Assembly: GCA_002255495.1 (NCBI GenBank)
Contig: NCAP01000007.1
Span: forward strand, 1-39,525
DNA: 39,525 bases
Origin: Rhodospirillales bacterium 20-60-12
GTDB lineage: Bacteria; Pseudomonadota; Alphaproteobacteria; Acetobacterales; Acetobacteraceae
Direction of reading: 5' to 3'
Shown here: positions 17,377 to 25,897 of the stretch, piece by piece
Layout: each line of letters opens with the position of its first letter
Numbering within the stretch: the first letter of the stretch is position 1
Notes under the pieces: model-generated
Seen by the model: the letters and a program-made list of their open reading frames with translations, nothing else
Database searches by the model: none
Told to the model about the DNA's origin: nothing
Translations under genes and position numbers: made by a program

Positions 17377-18680
17377 GACCGGTGGCGCAGGGACAGAATG
17401 CGCCCATGAACAGGCAAGTCGAGTGCCGTAAATAATATCGCCGGCGCTGATAGATCGGTCGAAAGGTGAGCCGCCTCGGCGGCGCCGATCACATCATCGA
17501 TCGCATGTTCGTACCATCCAAACGGTCCGAGGCAACCGCCTTGAATATTCGCATTCGAGAGCAAAATCGCCATGCTGATCACGCCGCCCTGCGCCAGACT
17601 ATCCGCCGCCGATTGGAATAGAGGAGCAAGGTCAACGAGTTCGAACGCAAGATACCCAGTGATAATCGCCTGCCATCTCCTATCTGACCGAGCGAGATAT
17701 GACAGCGGATCCGTGCAATCGAGCGATGTATATGCACCGCTACCGCGCGCTTCGTTAGCCAATTCCGCATTTGGTTCGACACCGTAGAACGTCCTTGTCA
17801 GCGATGAAGCAGCGATCGCGTTCAGGCCGGTGCCGCATTGCAGATCCAATATCGCGCCGCCAATATCCCATCGTTCGAGAACGGCAGAAAGGCGGCCGGG
17901 AATGATTGTTCCAGACGCCAAGGCGGCTAGGTTTGAATGTTGCGCCTCAGCAGGTTCTAAGCCTGGATAACACCGGGCCGGTGCACGCTGCTCGGCGCAG
18001 ATCAGCATATGAGCCGCCCAGGCGTCGCTCCGACGCGAACTGGGCTTTGCAGAACCAAGCCGCCACAGATCGGCTGCGTGGCCCCAATCACCACTTTGGG
18101 CCATAGCATGCGCAGACAAATTCAAAAGAGTTGGGTCATCGGCAAGCTCGCATTTTATCTTCTCGGCAAAGGCGACCGCTGGCCGCCATTGATCTGACAT
18201 CATCAACGAGCGAAGCCGCACCTTGAACAACGAATTCTGCGTTACGCTATCATTGCTGCCGGAGGCATAAGCATCTTCCAGGCATGAGAGTGCCTCATCA
18301 ACCCGCCCCAGATCTGATAAAGCCATACCAAGTAGCGATTTGGCCTGATGATCTGAAGGCGCCAGGCAAACGGCTTCCGCGGCATGGTATAGCGCATCGG
18401 TCGAGCGGCCTTGATCCAATCTTATGGCCGAGAGCATACGGTGAAATGAGTGCTCAGACGGACGCCGTAATAGCGCCTGTTCCAATCTTTCTGCGCCCGC
18501 TTCCGGCCCCACGCTATGGAGCAAGACCGCCGCTGCAGCCCGGTCAACGGCCGGATCTTCGGGCGCTATAGAGGCGAACGCGCGGGCGAGATGGCTGGCA
18601 GCGCCAATGCGCCCGGCCCGGATGAGACCATTGATTTTATCCTCCAAGCTCGTGCGATCTGCCGTAGAACTCTGTGACAT
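17373..18680 (-). CDS. TPR protein fused to a SAM-dependent methyltransferase
   Basis: 435 residues. About 15-235 is helical with TPR-like repeats (SLLGMALSDLGRVDEALSCL; NLSAHAMAQSGDWGHAADLW). About 260-430 is a class I methyltransferase fold: motif I ILDLQCGTGL (277-286), acidic GVEP (300-303) at the end of strand 2, and IITGYLAFELVDLAPLF in the motif IV region. AAGGAG sits five bases before the ATG. It starts 43 bases after the DUF1217 gene and ends in a four-base overlap with the TPR-GT41 gene. The shared TPR front ends suggest both enzymes recognise the same partner, plausibly flagellin or its chaperone. Methylation of a flagellin side chain or attached sugar is an inference. Confidence 0.8.
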   Translation of the reverse strand: MSQSSTADRTSLEDKINGLIRAGRIGAASHLARAFASIAPEDPAVDRAAAAVLLHSVGPEAGAERLEQALLRRPSEHSFHRMLSAIRLDQGRSTDALYHAAEAVCLAPSDHQAKSLLGMALSDLGRVDEALSCLEDAYASGSNDSVTQNSLFKVRLRSLMMSDQWRPAVAFAEKIKCELADDPTLLNLSAHAMAQSGDWGHAADLWRLGSAKPSSRRSDAWAAHMLICAEQRAPARCYPGLEPAEAQHSNLAALASGTIIPGRLSAVLERWDIGGAILDLQCGTGLNAIAASSLTRTFYGVEPNAELANEARGSGAYTSLDCTDPLSYLARSDRRWQAIITGYLAFELVDLAPLFQSAADSLAQGGVISMAILLSNANIQGGCLGPFGWYEHAIDDVIGAAEAAHLSTDLSAPAILFTALDLPVHGRILSLRHRS

Positions 18681-18723
18681 TGCAGCTCCTTTTGAGCGTT
18701 GACAGACGATCGGAAAAATAATG

Positions 18724-19608
18724 TCAGGCGATCAAACCTTGCGATTGCACAGCCAGCGACGTCAGAGATGCACCACTGCCTGACGCAGCATTTTGCTGTG
18801 CTGTGGCTGCCATATTCGTCAGATAGAGATCCGCCAACCCTTGTACGAATTTAGGATCCTGTAATTTGGAGATATCGAGATGACTTATGATGGCTTGCTC
18901 TTGAGCGGGAATATCCTGAAAGGCGATCTGCTGTGGCACACCTGTCGCAGTGGTCACCACGGCGCGCAGGACGGGATCACCAAGAATTTGTAGAGCAGAG
19001 GTGAAACTCGACGCCCGTTGCAAAAAATCGAGCGCGTTCGACAGACCGGGGGTTTGCTGATCCAGCGTTTGTCGCCACAGCACCTCCGCATAGCCGTTTG
19101 TAATCGTACTAATCACCTTTGGGTTTTGGATGATCGACAGACCTTTATTTGCAAAATCAAATGTCTGCGCTGTTGCAAGCCATTGTGAATTTGACGACGC
19201 GAGCTGGTTGACCAAAGATTTGGAGTCCGATGGATTTGAGAGTAACGCCTTTTGGGCAAGTGCAGTAAATCCAGATTCTGACCCTAAGCCATTGGCAGTC
19301 AGCAGGACCTTCAAGACAGTTGGATTATTGAGCAAATCAGCAGGTGTCTTTGCCGTCTGAACCGCTTTTATAAAAGCAGCAATATCTCGAGTAACGACCG
19401 GGGTTTTTGCTTGGATGGCAATGTCTTTGGTCTGATTTGTCTGCGCAATTTGCAAAACTGTAATCGGATTTTCACCCGTGGAACCGATATTACCTGTTCC
19501 GCCATAGTAGGCAGAGAGCAGGCCTGCGCTAATGCCGCTTGCACTCTGTGTGTTGGCGGGAAATAGAAGCGCATAATTGATCGAATTGGAACCGATGGCG
19601 CCCGACAT
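18724..19608 (-). CDS. DUF1217 flagellar-locus protein
   Basis: 294 residues, a DUF1217 family protein found in alphaproteobacterial flagellar clusters, function not established. The N-terminus (MSGAIGSNSINYALLF) resembles secreted flagellar axial proteins: no cleaved signal, Ser/Gly/Asn rich, no Cys. The family core includes FDFANKGLSIIQNPKVI, YAEVLWRQTLDQQTPGLSNA and a repeat-like LGDPVLRAVVTTATGVP followed by DISKLQDPKFV. It may be a flagellar export substrate or an assembly factor. It starts six bases after flaF. Ribosome site is weak, consistent with translational coupling. Confidence 0.85.
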   Translation of the reverse strand: MSGAIGSNSINYALLFPANTQSASGISAGLLSAYYGGTGNIGSTGENPITVLQIAQTNQTKDIAIQAKTPVVTRDIAAFIKAVQTAKTPADLLNNPTVLKVLLTANGLGSESGFTALAQKALLSNPSDSKSLVNQLASSNSQWLATAQTFDFANKGLSIIQNPKVISTITNGYAEVLWRQTLDQQTPGLSNALDFLQRASSFTSALQILGDPVLRAVVTTATGVPQQIAFQDIPAQEQAIISHLDISKLQDPKFVQGLADLYLTNMAATAQQNAASGSGASLTSLAVQSQGLIA

Positions 19609-19614
19609 GACCGA

Positions 19615-19974
19615 TCAACTGACGCCCCGGAGCCCGGCGGCAAAATTCTCGTTCACGACAGCCATGAATTCATGGTCCGGATTAGCCTTGTCGAGTTCCC
19701 GCAATACGGTTTGACCAACCCCAATGATCGATGTGCGCAATGGCAATGCGAGAGGATTTCGCTCGTCGCGCGAGGCATCGATGACAGTACTCCACAACAG
19801 CCTGTTATCAGCCAATATGCGTATTTGATCGACTGACGAGCGCGCCGTCATAGCCCGCAGCGCGAGTGCCATACGCTGAAATATATCCGCATCCTGTTCC
19901 CGCTGATTCCGCAATACTGACGAGGCGCCATAAGCACGCTTGACTTGATTAAACAAAGGGGATGGTTGACTCAT
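19615..19974 (-). CDS. flaF: flagellin-synthesis regulator FlaF
   Basis: 119 residues, FlaF family, restricted to alphaproteobacteria. Recognised by YGASSVLRNQREQDADIFQR, LALRAMTARSSVDQIRILADNRLLWSTVIDA and NPLALPLRTSIIGVGQTVL. In Caulobacter FlaF is needed for flagellin translation and acts opposite FlbT, probably as a flagellin chaperone. The ATG overlaps the flbT stop by four bases, so the two antagonists are made together. Its placement right behind flagellin fits local control of flagellin supply. Confidence 0.92.
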   Translation of the reverse strand: MSQPSPLFNQVKRAYGASSVLRNQREQDADIFQRMALALRAMTARSSVDQIRILADNRLLWSTVIDASRDERNPLALPLRTSIIGVGQTVLRELDKANPDHEFMAVVNENFAAGLRGVS

Positions 19975-20444
19975 GAGACATGCCTTTCAGTAATACGCAT
20001 CGCCGACACCGGCTCATCACTATCCGCAGGGTCCGTTTCCTCAAATTGATAGGACGGTTTCAGAACCGCAGCCTCATGGCGCATAATACGCCGGGCGAGC
20101 TTGAGAGCCTCATAACATTCATCGAGCCTTGCCAACGAAAGAGCGCGATCCAGAATTTCCCGCGCCAAGGCAGATGTTGTTGCAGCTTTGAATTCCTCGA
20201 TCAGATCGCACGCCCGGAGCAACGCCGCACTCCGTTCCATTTCCGTACCGATATAAGCGGCTTGTAAGGCAAAATAGATGCGCTTGGCTGGTGTATTCGC
20301 TTCATCTGGCGGCAATATTTGCTTGCCAAACAGAAATCGTGCCTTGGCAGTCAATTCAATGCGCGATTTTGTCCGAAATCTGATCGGCGCACCGTTCAGG
20401 ATCATGACTTCGCCTTGCCTAAGTTCCAAAACCAGAACGGACAT
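19971..20444 (-). CDS. flbT: flagellin-synthesis repressor FlbT
   Basis: 157 residues, FlbT family. Characteristic stretches are LRQGEVMILNGAPIRFRTKSRIEL, given here as LRQGEVMILNGA then RFRTKSRIEL, the segment FLFGKQILPPDEANTPAKRI, and LIEEFKAATTSALAREILDRA. In Caulobacter FlbT couples hook completion to flagellin translation by acting on flagellin mRNA. GGAAGGTGG lies before the ATG. A perfect inverted repeat at 20481-20506 lies between the flagellin stop and this gene. A C-terminal tail of about 20 acidic and polar residues (FEETDPADSDEP) extends past the conserved region. Confidence 0.93.
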   Translation of the reverse strand: MSVLVLELRQGEVMILNGAPIRFRTKSRIELTAKARFLFGKQILPPDEANTPAKRIYFALQAAYIGTEMERSAALLRACDLIEEFKAATTSALAREILDRALSLARLDECYEALKLARRIMRHEAAVLKPSYQFEETDPADSDEPVSAMRITERHVS

Positions 20445-20480
20445 TCTGCCACCTTCCGGGTGATATGATAAAGGCAGGAT

Positions 20481-20506
20481 GCCCGATATTTATCTTCATA
20501 TCGGGC
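20481..20506 (-). promoter_or_regulatory. hairpin between flagellin and flbT
   Basis: Perfect nine-base inverted repeat GCCCGATAT / ATATCGGGC with an eight-base loop, 12 bases past the flagellin stop and 37 bases before the flbT start. It lacks a T-run on the flagellin-proximal reading, so it may be a weak terminator, a processing or 3'-end stabiliser for abundant flagellin mRNA, or an attenuator that keeps flbT expression below flagellin. Confidence 0.55.
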
Positions 20507-20518
20507 TCCCCGTCTCAA

Positions 20519-21376
20519 TTATGGGAACAATTTGACCAGTAGAGAAGGCGACTGGTTGGCGATGGATAAGGCAGAAGTGGCCAATTGCTGTTGAATCTGC
20601 AAGGACTGAAGCTTCGCCGACTCTTGCGAGAGATTCGCATCGACCAGGGAGCCCAGACCGGTATTTAACGCATCAATTTTGCTGCTGTTGAACGACGCCT
20701 GATTAGTCACAAGATTGGTCAAATTGCCATATGTGTTCAAGGCAGTGCCGACACTCTGCGATTGCGTTGTGAAGGAACCAGTGGCCGTCAGGAAGCCAGC
20801 TACTGTTGTGGCACCGGACAGCTGCGTGCTGGTGAACGAAAGTGCATGATAAAGTGTGGAGCCGCTGAAGGAGGTGAGCGCAAATGAGCCACCGACTTCA
20901 TTCTTTACAATATTCACGCCGCCGAATGTACCGTTTGATCCAGAAATATTTCCGATCAATGTCCGCCCATTATAGTTTGAGTCCTGAATGGCGGTCTGCA
21001 CGTTCTGCAACTCGGATTTATATTGCGCTATATATTGGGTCCGCTGATTGCCGGTCACAGAGGAGTCCGACAGTTGCACCAAGGTCGTCTGTAATGTGTT
21101 AACTTGGTTCGAGATACTATTCAGACCACTGACCGTTGTGCCGAGCAAGCCCTGGGCACTGGTCAATTGCTGGTTTGCAGTGGTCAGCGCACCGACATCG
21201 CCGCGAACAGATTGGGCGACCGCATAGGCCGCGCCATCATTCACAGCGCTTGAAACACGGTAACCGGTGGACACCTGATTTTGCACATTCTGCAGCTGAC
21301 TGTTGATGTTGTTAAGTGATTCAACAGCCACTGCAGCCGATGAGTTAGTGATGATTGAGCTGATAACGCCAGACAT
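20519..21376 (-). CDS. fliC: flagellin
   Basis: Filament subunit, 285 residues. N-terminal D0/D1: SSAAVAVESLNNINSQLQNV, QVSTGYRVSSAVNDGAAYAVAQ, LTTANQQLTSAQGLLGTTVSGL. C-terminal D1/D0: INQ-like helices at FNSSKIDALNTGLGSLVDAN and ESAKLQSLQIQQQLATSALS, then IANQSPSLLVKLF at the end. The central variable part (about 140-205) is short and rich in Ser, Thr and Gly, offering sites for O-linked modification. There is no Cys. Ribosome site AAGGT about eight bases upstream. The 103-base leader region has a sigma-54-like element with wrong spacing, so the promoter is unclear. First gene of an apparent unit running into flbT, flaF, DUF1217 and the two TPR enzymes. Confidence 0.93.
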   Translation of the reverse strand: MSGVISSIITNSSAAVAVESLNNINSQLQNVQNQVSTGYRVSSAVNDGAAYAVAQSVRGDVGALTTANQQLTSAQGLLGTTVSGLNSISNQVNTLQTTLVQLSDSSVTGNQRTQYIAQYKSELQNVQTAIQDSNYNGRTLIGNISGSNGTFGGVNIVKNEVGGSFALTSFSGSTLYHALSFTSTQLSGATTVAGFLTATGSFTTQSQSVGTALNTYGNLTNLVTNQASFNSSKIDALNTGLGSLVDANLSQESAKLQSLQIQQQLATSALSIANQSPSLLVKLFP

Positions 21377-21479
21377 GATTTTTACCTTAAAGGAAGGTTC
21401 GAGACGAATGCGCCTTTTGCGCTATGGCGGCATATTGGCGCCAAATGGTTAATGGCCTGTGAAGTTTGCCATACGCACC

Positions 21480-22559
21480 TCATAAATATTGGGTCAGCGA
21501 CATGGTCTTCATCGCGGCAATGATCTGGTAAGAGGCCTGAAGTTGGGTTTGTACAGCGGAGAGCTGTGAAAGGGTGGTCGCCATATCGACATTATCGGCA
21601 GCACCTAGCGCGCTCGAGAGCGCCGTGCTCGTTGATTGCAGGGCCGTGGCCTGCGTTGTGAGACTGCTCTGGGTATTACCCAAAACACCGGCATCCTGAT
21701 TGAGCGCACTCACAGCACTGCCCAGAGAGCTCTGCGTATCAGCGAGCAGTCCGGTGAAGCCGGGCGCTGCCAATTGCGGAGCTGTCATGGAGCCGATCGT
21801 ACTCAGCGCGCGCAGGATATCACGCATATACGACCCCGTGGTCGATGAACCGGCCGACACCGCGAATGCATTCTGGTCTGCAGCAATACCGATTGTGGCA
21901 GTCTGACCCGCACCCGTCGCGACCACGGGCAATGCTGAGGTCATATTCAGCGTGGCTGAAAAGGGCGATGTGCCGACGCCATTCGATGCGGCGATGGCGA
22001 GGGTGGTGGCTATGATCGCCGCCGATCCGTTTGTGGCCAAGCCATTTACGGCCGATTGAATTTGCGTGAAAAAGCCGGAATTGGTGATCGCATCAGGATT
22101 AGGAATCGGCGGATTAGCGCTGTCGGTGCCGGCGAACACATAAATCCCACCAAATTGAGTATTCAAAAGACCCGCGACCTGCTGGAGGGCCTGCTGGGCG
22201 GATGCGGCTATGGTCGCCAAACCTTGGCTATTGAGGCTGTTCAGCGCCGGTATTTGCGCCAGGACATTTCTGGCCACCTGGCTGATTTGGCTGAGTGCCG
22301 TTTGCTGCACGCCCATGCGCCCGGTTGCGGCATTGATATTGCTGACAGTATTCGAGATCGCGGCGATTTGCGGGGTGAGATCGAGCACAGTTTTGGATGC
22401 TGAGGCCGATAGACCGGCATAAGTCGTAGCGACATAGCCGCTGGAGGCTTGAGTGGTCAGCTGGTCCAGGCGCTGCTTTGTACTCGCGGCATTTTGCAAA
22501 ATTTGCTGCAAAGTGCCGAAATTGTCACCAAGGCTCGCCGGCGTGATGGCGCTGCTCAT
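21480..22559 (-). CDS. flgL: flagellar hook-filament junction protein FlgL
   Basis: 359 residues, flagellin-like. The N-terminal helix region LQQILQNAASTKQRLDQLTTQASSGY and the D1-like segment SNINAATGRMGVQQTALSQI match FlgL (HAP3). The C-terminal helix AVQTQLQASYQIIAAMKTMSLTQYL is the matching coiled-coil end. FlgL links FlgK to the first filament subunit. It starts four bases after flgK, in the flgE-flgK-flgL unit, and a 103-base gap separates it from flagellin. Rich in Ala, Ser, Thr and Asn as expected for an exported axial protein. Confidence 0.88.
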   Translation of the reverse strand: MSSAITPASLGDNFGTLQQILQNAASTKQRLDQLTTQASSGYVATTYAGLSASASKTVLDLTPQIAAISNTVSNINAATGRMGVQQTALSQISQVARNVLAQIPALNSLNSQGLATIAASAQQALQQVAGLLNTQFGGIYVFAGTDSANPPIPNPDAITNSGFFTQIQSAVNGLATNGSAAIIATTLAIAASNGVGTSPFSATLNMTSALPVVATGAGQTATIGIAADQNAFAVSAGSSTTGSYMRDILRALSTIGSMTAPQLAAPGFTGLLADTQSSLGSAVSALNQDAGVLGNTQSSLTTQATALQSTSTALSSALGAADNVDMATTLSQLSAVQTQLQASYQIIAAMKTMSLTQYL

Positions 22560-22563
22560 TGTG

Positions 22564-24087
22564 TTATACCACCATCTGCTGAATCACTTGCCACATTGCC
22601 TGCATCGTCGAGATGACTTTGGCATTCGCAGCATAGGAATTTTGCAACGCAACCAATGTACCCATTTGCTGGTCGATACTGACGGCAGAGCCGCTCGCCA
22701 GAAGCTTCTGCAGGCTCCCTTGCAAGGATTGGGTGTTGGTCAGATTGGAACTGGCCGCCGCACTCGTGGAAGCCTCCGCCGCGGTGAAGGCGCTGGCCGC
22801 ATCGCCCAGTGTAGCCGTTGGCCCGTAGGTTAGCGAAAGCGTCCCCGCAGGTCCTAGACCGTTCGTCGCTAAGGGGGGCTGCGCCACTCCGGGCTGGACG
22901 TCAGCAGCAAGGGCATTGTTCAAAATTCGACTGATCAAAGTGGTAAAGCCGGCCGGCCCACCTGGCGGGTTCGGCGTAAAGGCACTCGCCCCCGTCGGAC
23001 TGCCGGCTACCGCCTGCGTGCCATCGCGCACCAATGAGGGATTTGCCGTAACCGCGGGATTGACCGTGATGACATTGGAGAATCCGACATAGCCAGCCTG
23101 CGCAGCACTACCCGAGGTGACAGGCTGTGTGCCGTCGGGCAAGCTGAACAACGCCAGACCCTGGGCATTGAAGCGTGCCGACAGATTTTGTGCAAATTCA
23201 TCAAGCCCGGCTTGCAAGGTCGGCAAGGTTTGATCACGCAACGTAATCGCCGCACCGATTTGGCCGCCCGTGAGATTGGCTGTGATGTCGCTACCACCGA
23301 GCATGATGCCGCCGATGCCGCCTGCCGGATAATAGGCATTCGGACCGAGTGTCGCCCCATTGATGCTCACCTTGTTCAACCCATCGGTTGGCAGGCTGAT
23401 ACCCGAAGGCGTATAGACCAAGACACTGCCATCGGGTTGGGAGATAAATTTCGCACCAACATCTTGCACGACGTTCTGCATCGCGATGTCACGCTGATTT
23501 TGTAAGTCGGCGACACTTTGCCCAGCGGATTGCGCCGCGACGATTTGCGTGTTCAATTTGCCGATTGTCGTGAGATTTGTATTGAGATCGGCGACAGAGC
23601 TGACGAGACTATTTTCGGCATTTTGCCTCGCCGCGCCGATGGCTGATGCGACATTATGAACCTGACTGGCCAGAGCCTGAGAGTTTGAAATAATCGCCTG
23701 TTGCTGCGTTTGATTAGAGGGATCAGTCAGGAGCGTTGAAAATCCGCTTTGCACGGCGCCGAGCATACTGGCCAGATCATTGGCCTGACCCGGCGTTCCC
23801 ATGGCCTGATCGATCGGGGCCAAAGCGGTGCTCATTGAATTTTGATAAGCCAAAGCGCCATTCTGCACGAAAAGCTGGGCTTGCACTGATTGGTCCAGAA
23901 CGCGAACCGCGGGACCACTGACGACACCTAACCCCGCCCCTCCTGCACTGACTGCACTGAGTGCCGCCGATTCACTCACATAGCCGGGACTATTGGCGTT
24001 CGAGACATTTTGCGAAATCAACGCGAATTGTTGATTGATCGCCTGCAGCCCACTGCCCGCGACAGCAATTGAGGTATCTAGGCTCAT
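22564..24087 (-). CDS. flgK: flagellar hook-associated protein FlgK
   Basis: 507 residues, HAP1. The N-terminus has the rod/hook-family helix IAVAGSGLQAINQQFALISQ followed by NVSNANSPGYVSE. The central region has SALNQ-free but typical FlgK pieces such as VQSGFSTLLTDPSNQTQQQA and LNTQIVAAQSAGQSVADLQN. The C-terminal helix QQMGTLVALQNSYAANAKVI closes the axial coiled coil. FlgK sits on the completed hook as the first junction protein. It begins 20 bases after flgE and ends four bases before flgL. Confidence 0.92.
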   Translation of the reverse strand: MSLDTSIAVAGSGLQAINQQFALISQNVSNANSPGYVSESAALSAVSAGGAGLGVVSGPAVRVLDQSVQAQLFVQNGALAYQNSMSTALAPIDQAMGTPGQANDLASMLGAVQSGFSTLLTDPSNQTQQQAIISNSQALASQVHNVASAIGAARQNAENSLVSSVADLNTNLTTIGKLNTQIVAAQSAGQSVADLQNQRDIAMQNVVQDVGAKFISQPDGSVLVYTPSGISLPTDGLNKVSINGATLGPNAYYPAGGIGGIMLGGSDITANLTGGQIGAAITLRDQTLPTLQAGLDEFAQNLSARFNAQGLALFSLPDGTQPVTSGSAAQAGYVGFSNVITVNPAVTANPSLVRDGTQAVAGSPTGASAFTPNPPGGPAGFTTLISRILNNALAADVQPGVAQPPLATNGLGPAGTLSLTYGPTATLGDAASAFTAAEASTSAAASSNLTNTQSLQGSLQKLLASGSAVSIDQQMGTLVALQNSYAANAKVISTMQAMWQVIQQMVV

Positions 24088-24107
24088 GATCGCGTATCCG
24101 ATACGCT

Positions 24108-25418
24108 CTATTGTTTCATATTAATGGTGGTTTGGGTGAGTTGGTCGGCAGTGGTGATCACTTTGGCATTCGCCGAGTAGGCTTCCTGAGCGGCGATCAG
24201 TTTGGTAAACTCTGTTGCGATATCGACATTGGAACTTTCGGTGGACCCCACGACAAGCGTGCCTGCCCCGTTGCTACCTACAGCGTTGGTCAGCGGGTTG
24301 CCTGAACCGGACGATGCGGTAAAGGCCTGCCCATTTTGGCGTTGCAGCGCGTCCGGTGCATTGAAATTAGTAATTGGTACTTGTGCAATCGTGCGCGACT
24401 GGCCGTTATCGTAATTCACTACTACATCGCCTTGTTGTGAGATTGTCAGATTGCTGAAATTGCCCTGTGGAACGCCGTTTTGATTGATGCCGAGCAAATT
24501 GAAACTGCTTCCCGCATATTGTGTGAGGCCAGATCCCGTGCCGAAATTACCGAGGGACAAAGCGACTGATTGCGGTCCATTGCCAAAATTGGCCGTGAAT
24601 GTCAGATCAGCCGGCTGGCCGGCGGCAAATGCTGATGTCGTCACGGCACCAGTGGCATTTCCCACACTGCCTATCGTGCCCGGTGAGACGGCATTGCCGC
24701 TGGTTGTGCCGAATTTGACCTCAGCTGAGCCGATCGTGGTGCCGCTGGTGTTGTCGGGTGACGAGACTGCAACCGTCCAGTCATTGGCTGCGTTTTGGGT
24801 CCAATTCAATGTGACGGTGTGGAGATTGCCGACACTGTCATAGACATTAACCTGCGATGTAATGGGCTGGCCCGGAGTGGGTGTCGCCGGCAAATCCGCC
24901 GAAAGATTAATGGTGCTGGTCGCGATTGGCTGGAATGTATTCTGCGTAACCTGGATTGGCGTCAGGGCCGTTTGATTGACAATATTCGTTGAAGTATCGA
25001 CCGGCCAACCATCGAGAAACTGCCCTTCTCCATTGACGAGATAGCCGTTTTTATCGAGTGAGAAATCGCCGGCCCGGGTGAAATATTGTTGACTGCTGAA
25101 ATTCTGCACGTCGCCCGACGTACTTCCCGCAGCCTGGCTCACCGCAAAAAATCCCTGCCCCGAAATGGCCAATGCCAGGGGGTCAGTGCTTTGGGTAATG
25201 GCGCCTTGGACATTGTTGCTGTAATCGGGTCTGGCCACGACTGAGCCTGATTCATTCAAGGTCGGCGTACTGAGCGTCAAATAATTGACGAAGTTGGTAT
25301 CCACCGCCTTGAACCCGACGGACTGGCTATTGGCGATGTTATCGCTGATATTGCCAAATGCTGCGGCTTGCGCGCTCAGTCCACTGACCGCTGTTGTCAT
25401 CGCACCGAAAATCGACAT
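24108..25418 (-). CDS. flgE: flagellar hook protein FlgE
   Basis: Hook subunit, 436 residues. N-terminus FGAMTTAVSGLSAQAAAFGN with the family motif ISDNIANSQSVGFKAVDTNF; QGAITQSTDPLALAISGQGF is the hook-basal body beta motif; the C-terminus has GSTESSNVDIATEFTKLIAA and QEAYSANAKVITTADQLTQT. The hook domain in the middle (about 170-320) is Thr/Ser/Asn rich. AAGGAT lies ten bases before the ATG. A sigma-54 promoter match lies 87 bases upstream (25505-25520), in line with FlbD control of hook genes in Caulobacter. It heads the flgE-flgK-flgL unit. Confidence 0.94.
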   Translation of the reverse strand: MSIFGAMTTAVSGLSAQAAAFGNISDNIANSQSVGFKAVDTNFVNYLTLSTPTLNESGSVVARPDYSNNVQGAITQSTDPLALAISGQGFFAVSQAAGSTSGDVQNFSSQQYFTRAGDFSLDKNGYLVNGEGQFLDGWPVDTSTNIVNQTALTPIQVTQNTFQPIATSTINLSADLPATPTPGQPITSQVNVYDSVGNLHTVTLNWTQNAANDWTVAVSSPDNTSGTTIGSAEVKFGTTSGNAVSPGTIGSVGNATGAVTTSAFAAGQPADLTFTANFGNGPQSVALSLGNFGTGSGLTQYAGSSFNLLGINQNGVPQGNFSNLTISQQGDVVVNYDNGQSRTIAQVPITNFNAPDALQRQNGQAFTASSGSGNPLTNAVGSNGAGTLVVGSTESSNVDIATEFTKLIAAQEAYSANAKVITTADQLTQTTINMKQ

Positions 25419-25504
25419 GGCATTATCCTTCTAAGCATTGGCCACTGGCGTTAGCGTTGGACCAATGGCGGTGACCTGAAATACGCCCAAGACAAAGCGA
25501 CCAA

Positions 25505-25520
25505 TGCAGGGAACATGCCA
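25505..25520 (-). promoter_or_regulatory. sigma-54 promoter upstream of flgE
   Basis: On the minus strand the sequence is TGGCATGTTCCCTGCA. It has the invariant GG and GC with exactly ten bases between them, and agrees with the TGGCAC-N5-TTGCA consensus at nearly every conserved base. The -12 end is about 87 bases from the flgE ATG, leaving a leader of roughly 75 bases. Confidence 0.75.
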
Positions 25521-25805
25521 AATGAGTCTGACTATGCAGCTGACCCTATTTCCTCCGCGTTGCGATGTGCGTGTTAGCGCGTACCTGTGGGTTCGAGCGC
25601 GTAAATCCTCGCGCCGGCATCGCCTGGTGTGCTGATGGGGATGAACGATGAGCGACAGCTGCCCAGCGCGCGATCCGGCAAAATCTGCATCGCAGAGAAA
25701 TCTGGCGCGGCATATTTTGCCCAGCATAGAGCGCCGCGACGTTTTGCGATGTCCGAAGCAGATCAGATCCTCCATCATCACTCAGCCGATAGGCGCGAGT
25801 AATGA

Positions 25806-25821
25806 TGGCAGGAATTTTGCA
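25806..25821 (+). promoter_or_regulatory. sigma-54 promoter upstream of fliK-flgD
   Basis: TGGCAGGAATTTTGCA on the plus strand: GG and GC are ten bases apart, and both the TGGCA (-24) and TTGCA (-12) elements are complete. It lies 77 bases before the chosen fliK ATG (25898) and 35 bases before the alternative TTG (25856). This is the better of the two matches in the region. Confidence 0.8.
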
Positions 25822-25897
25822 ATGCCCCGCCCACAAGCGGCTGTGAGTTTGGCGATTGCCGCACTTAGAAACGCCGCCCCGAACGGGAATATATTTG

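Larger units (their letters stand above)
25419..25897. promoter_or_regulatory. divergent control region between flgE and fliK
   Basis: About 480 bases with no gene, bounded by the flgE and fliK starts on opposite strands. It holds one sigma-54 promoter match for each direction (listed separately), about 285 bases apart. The space between the two is the natural place for activator binding sites shared by both promoters. I saw no strong long repeat there. The several frames that cross it on the minus strand are shadows extending over fliK. Confidence 0.6.
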
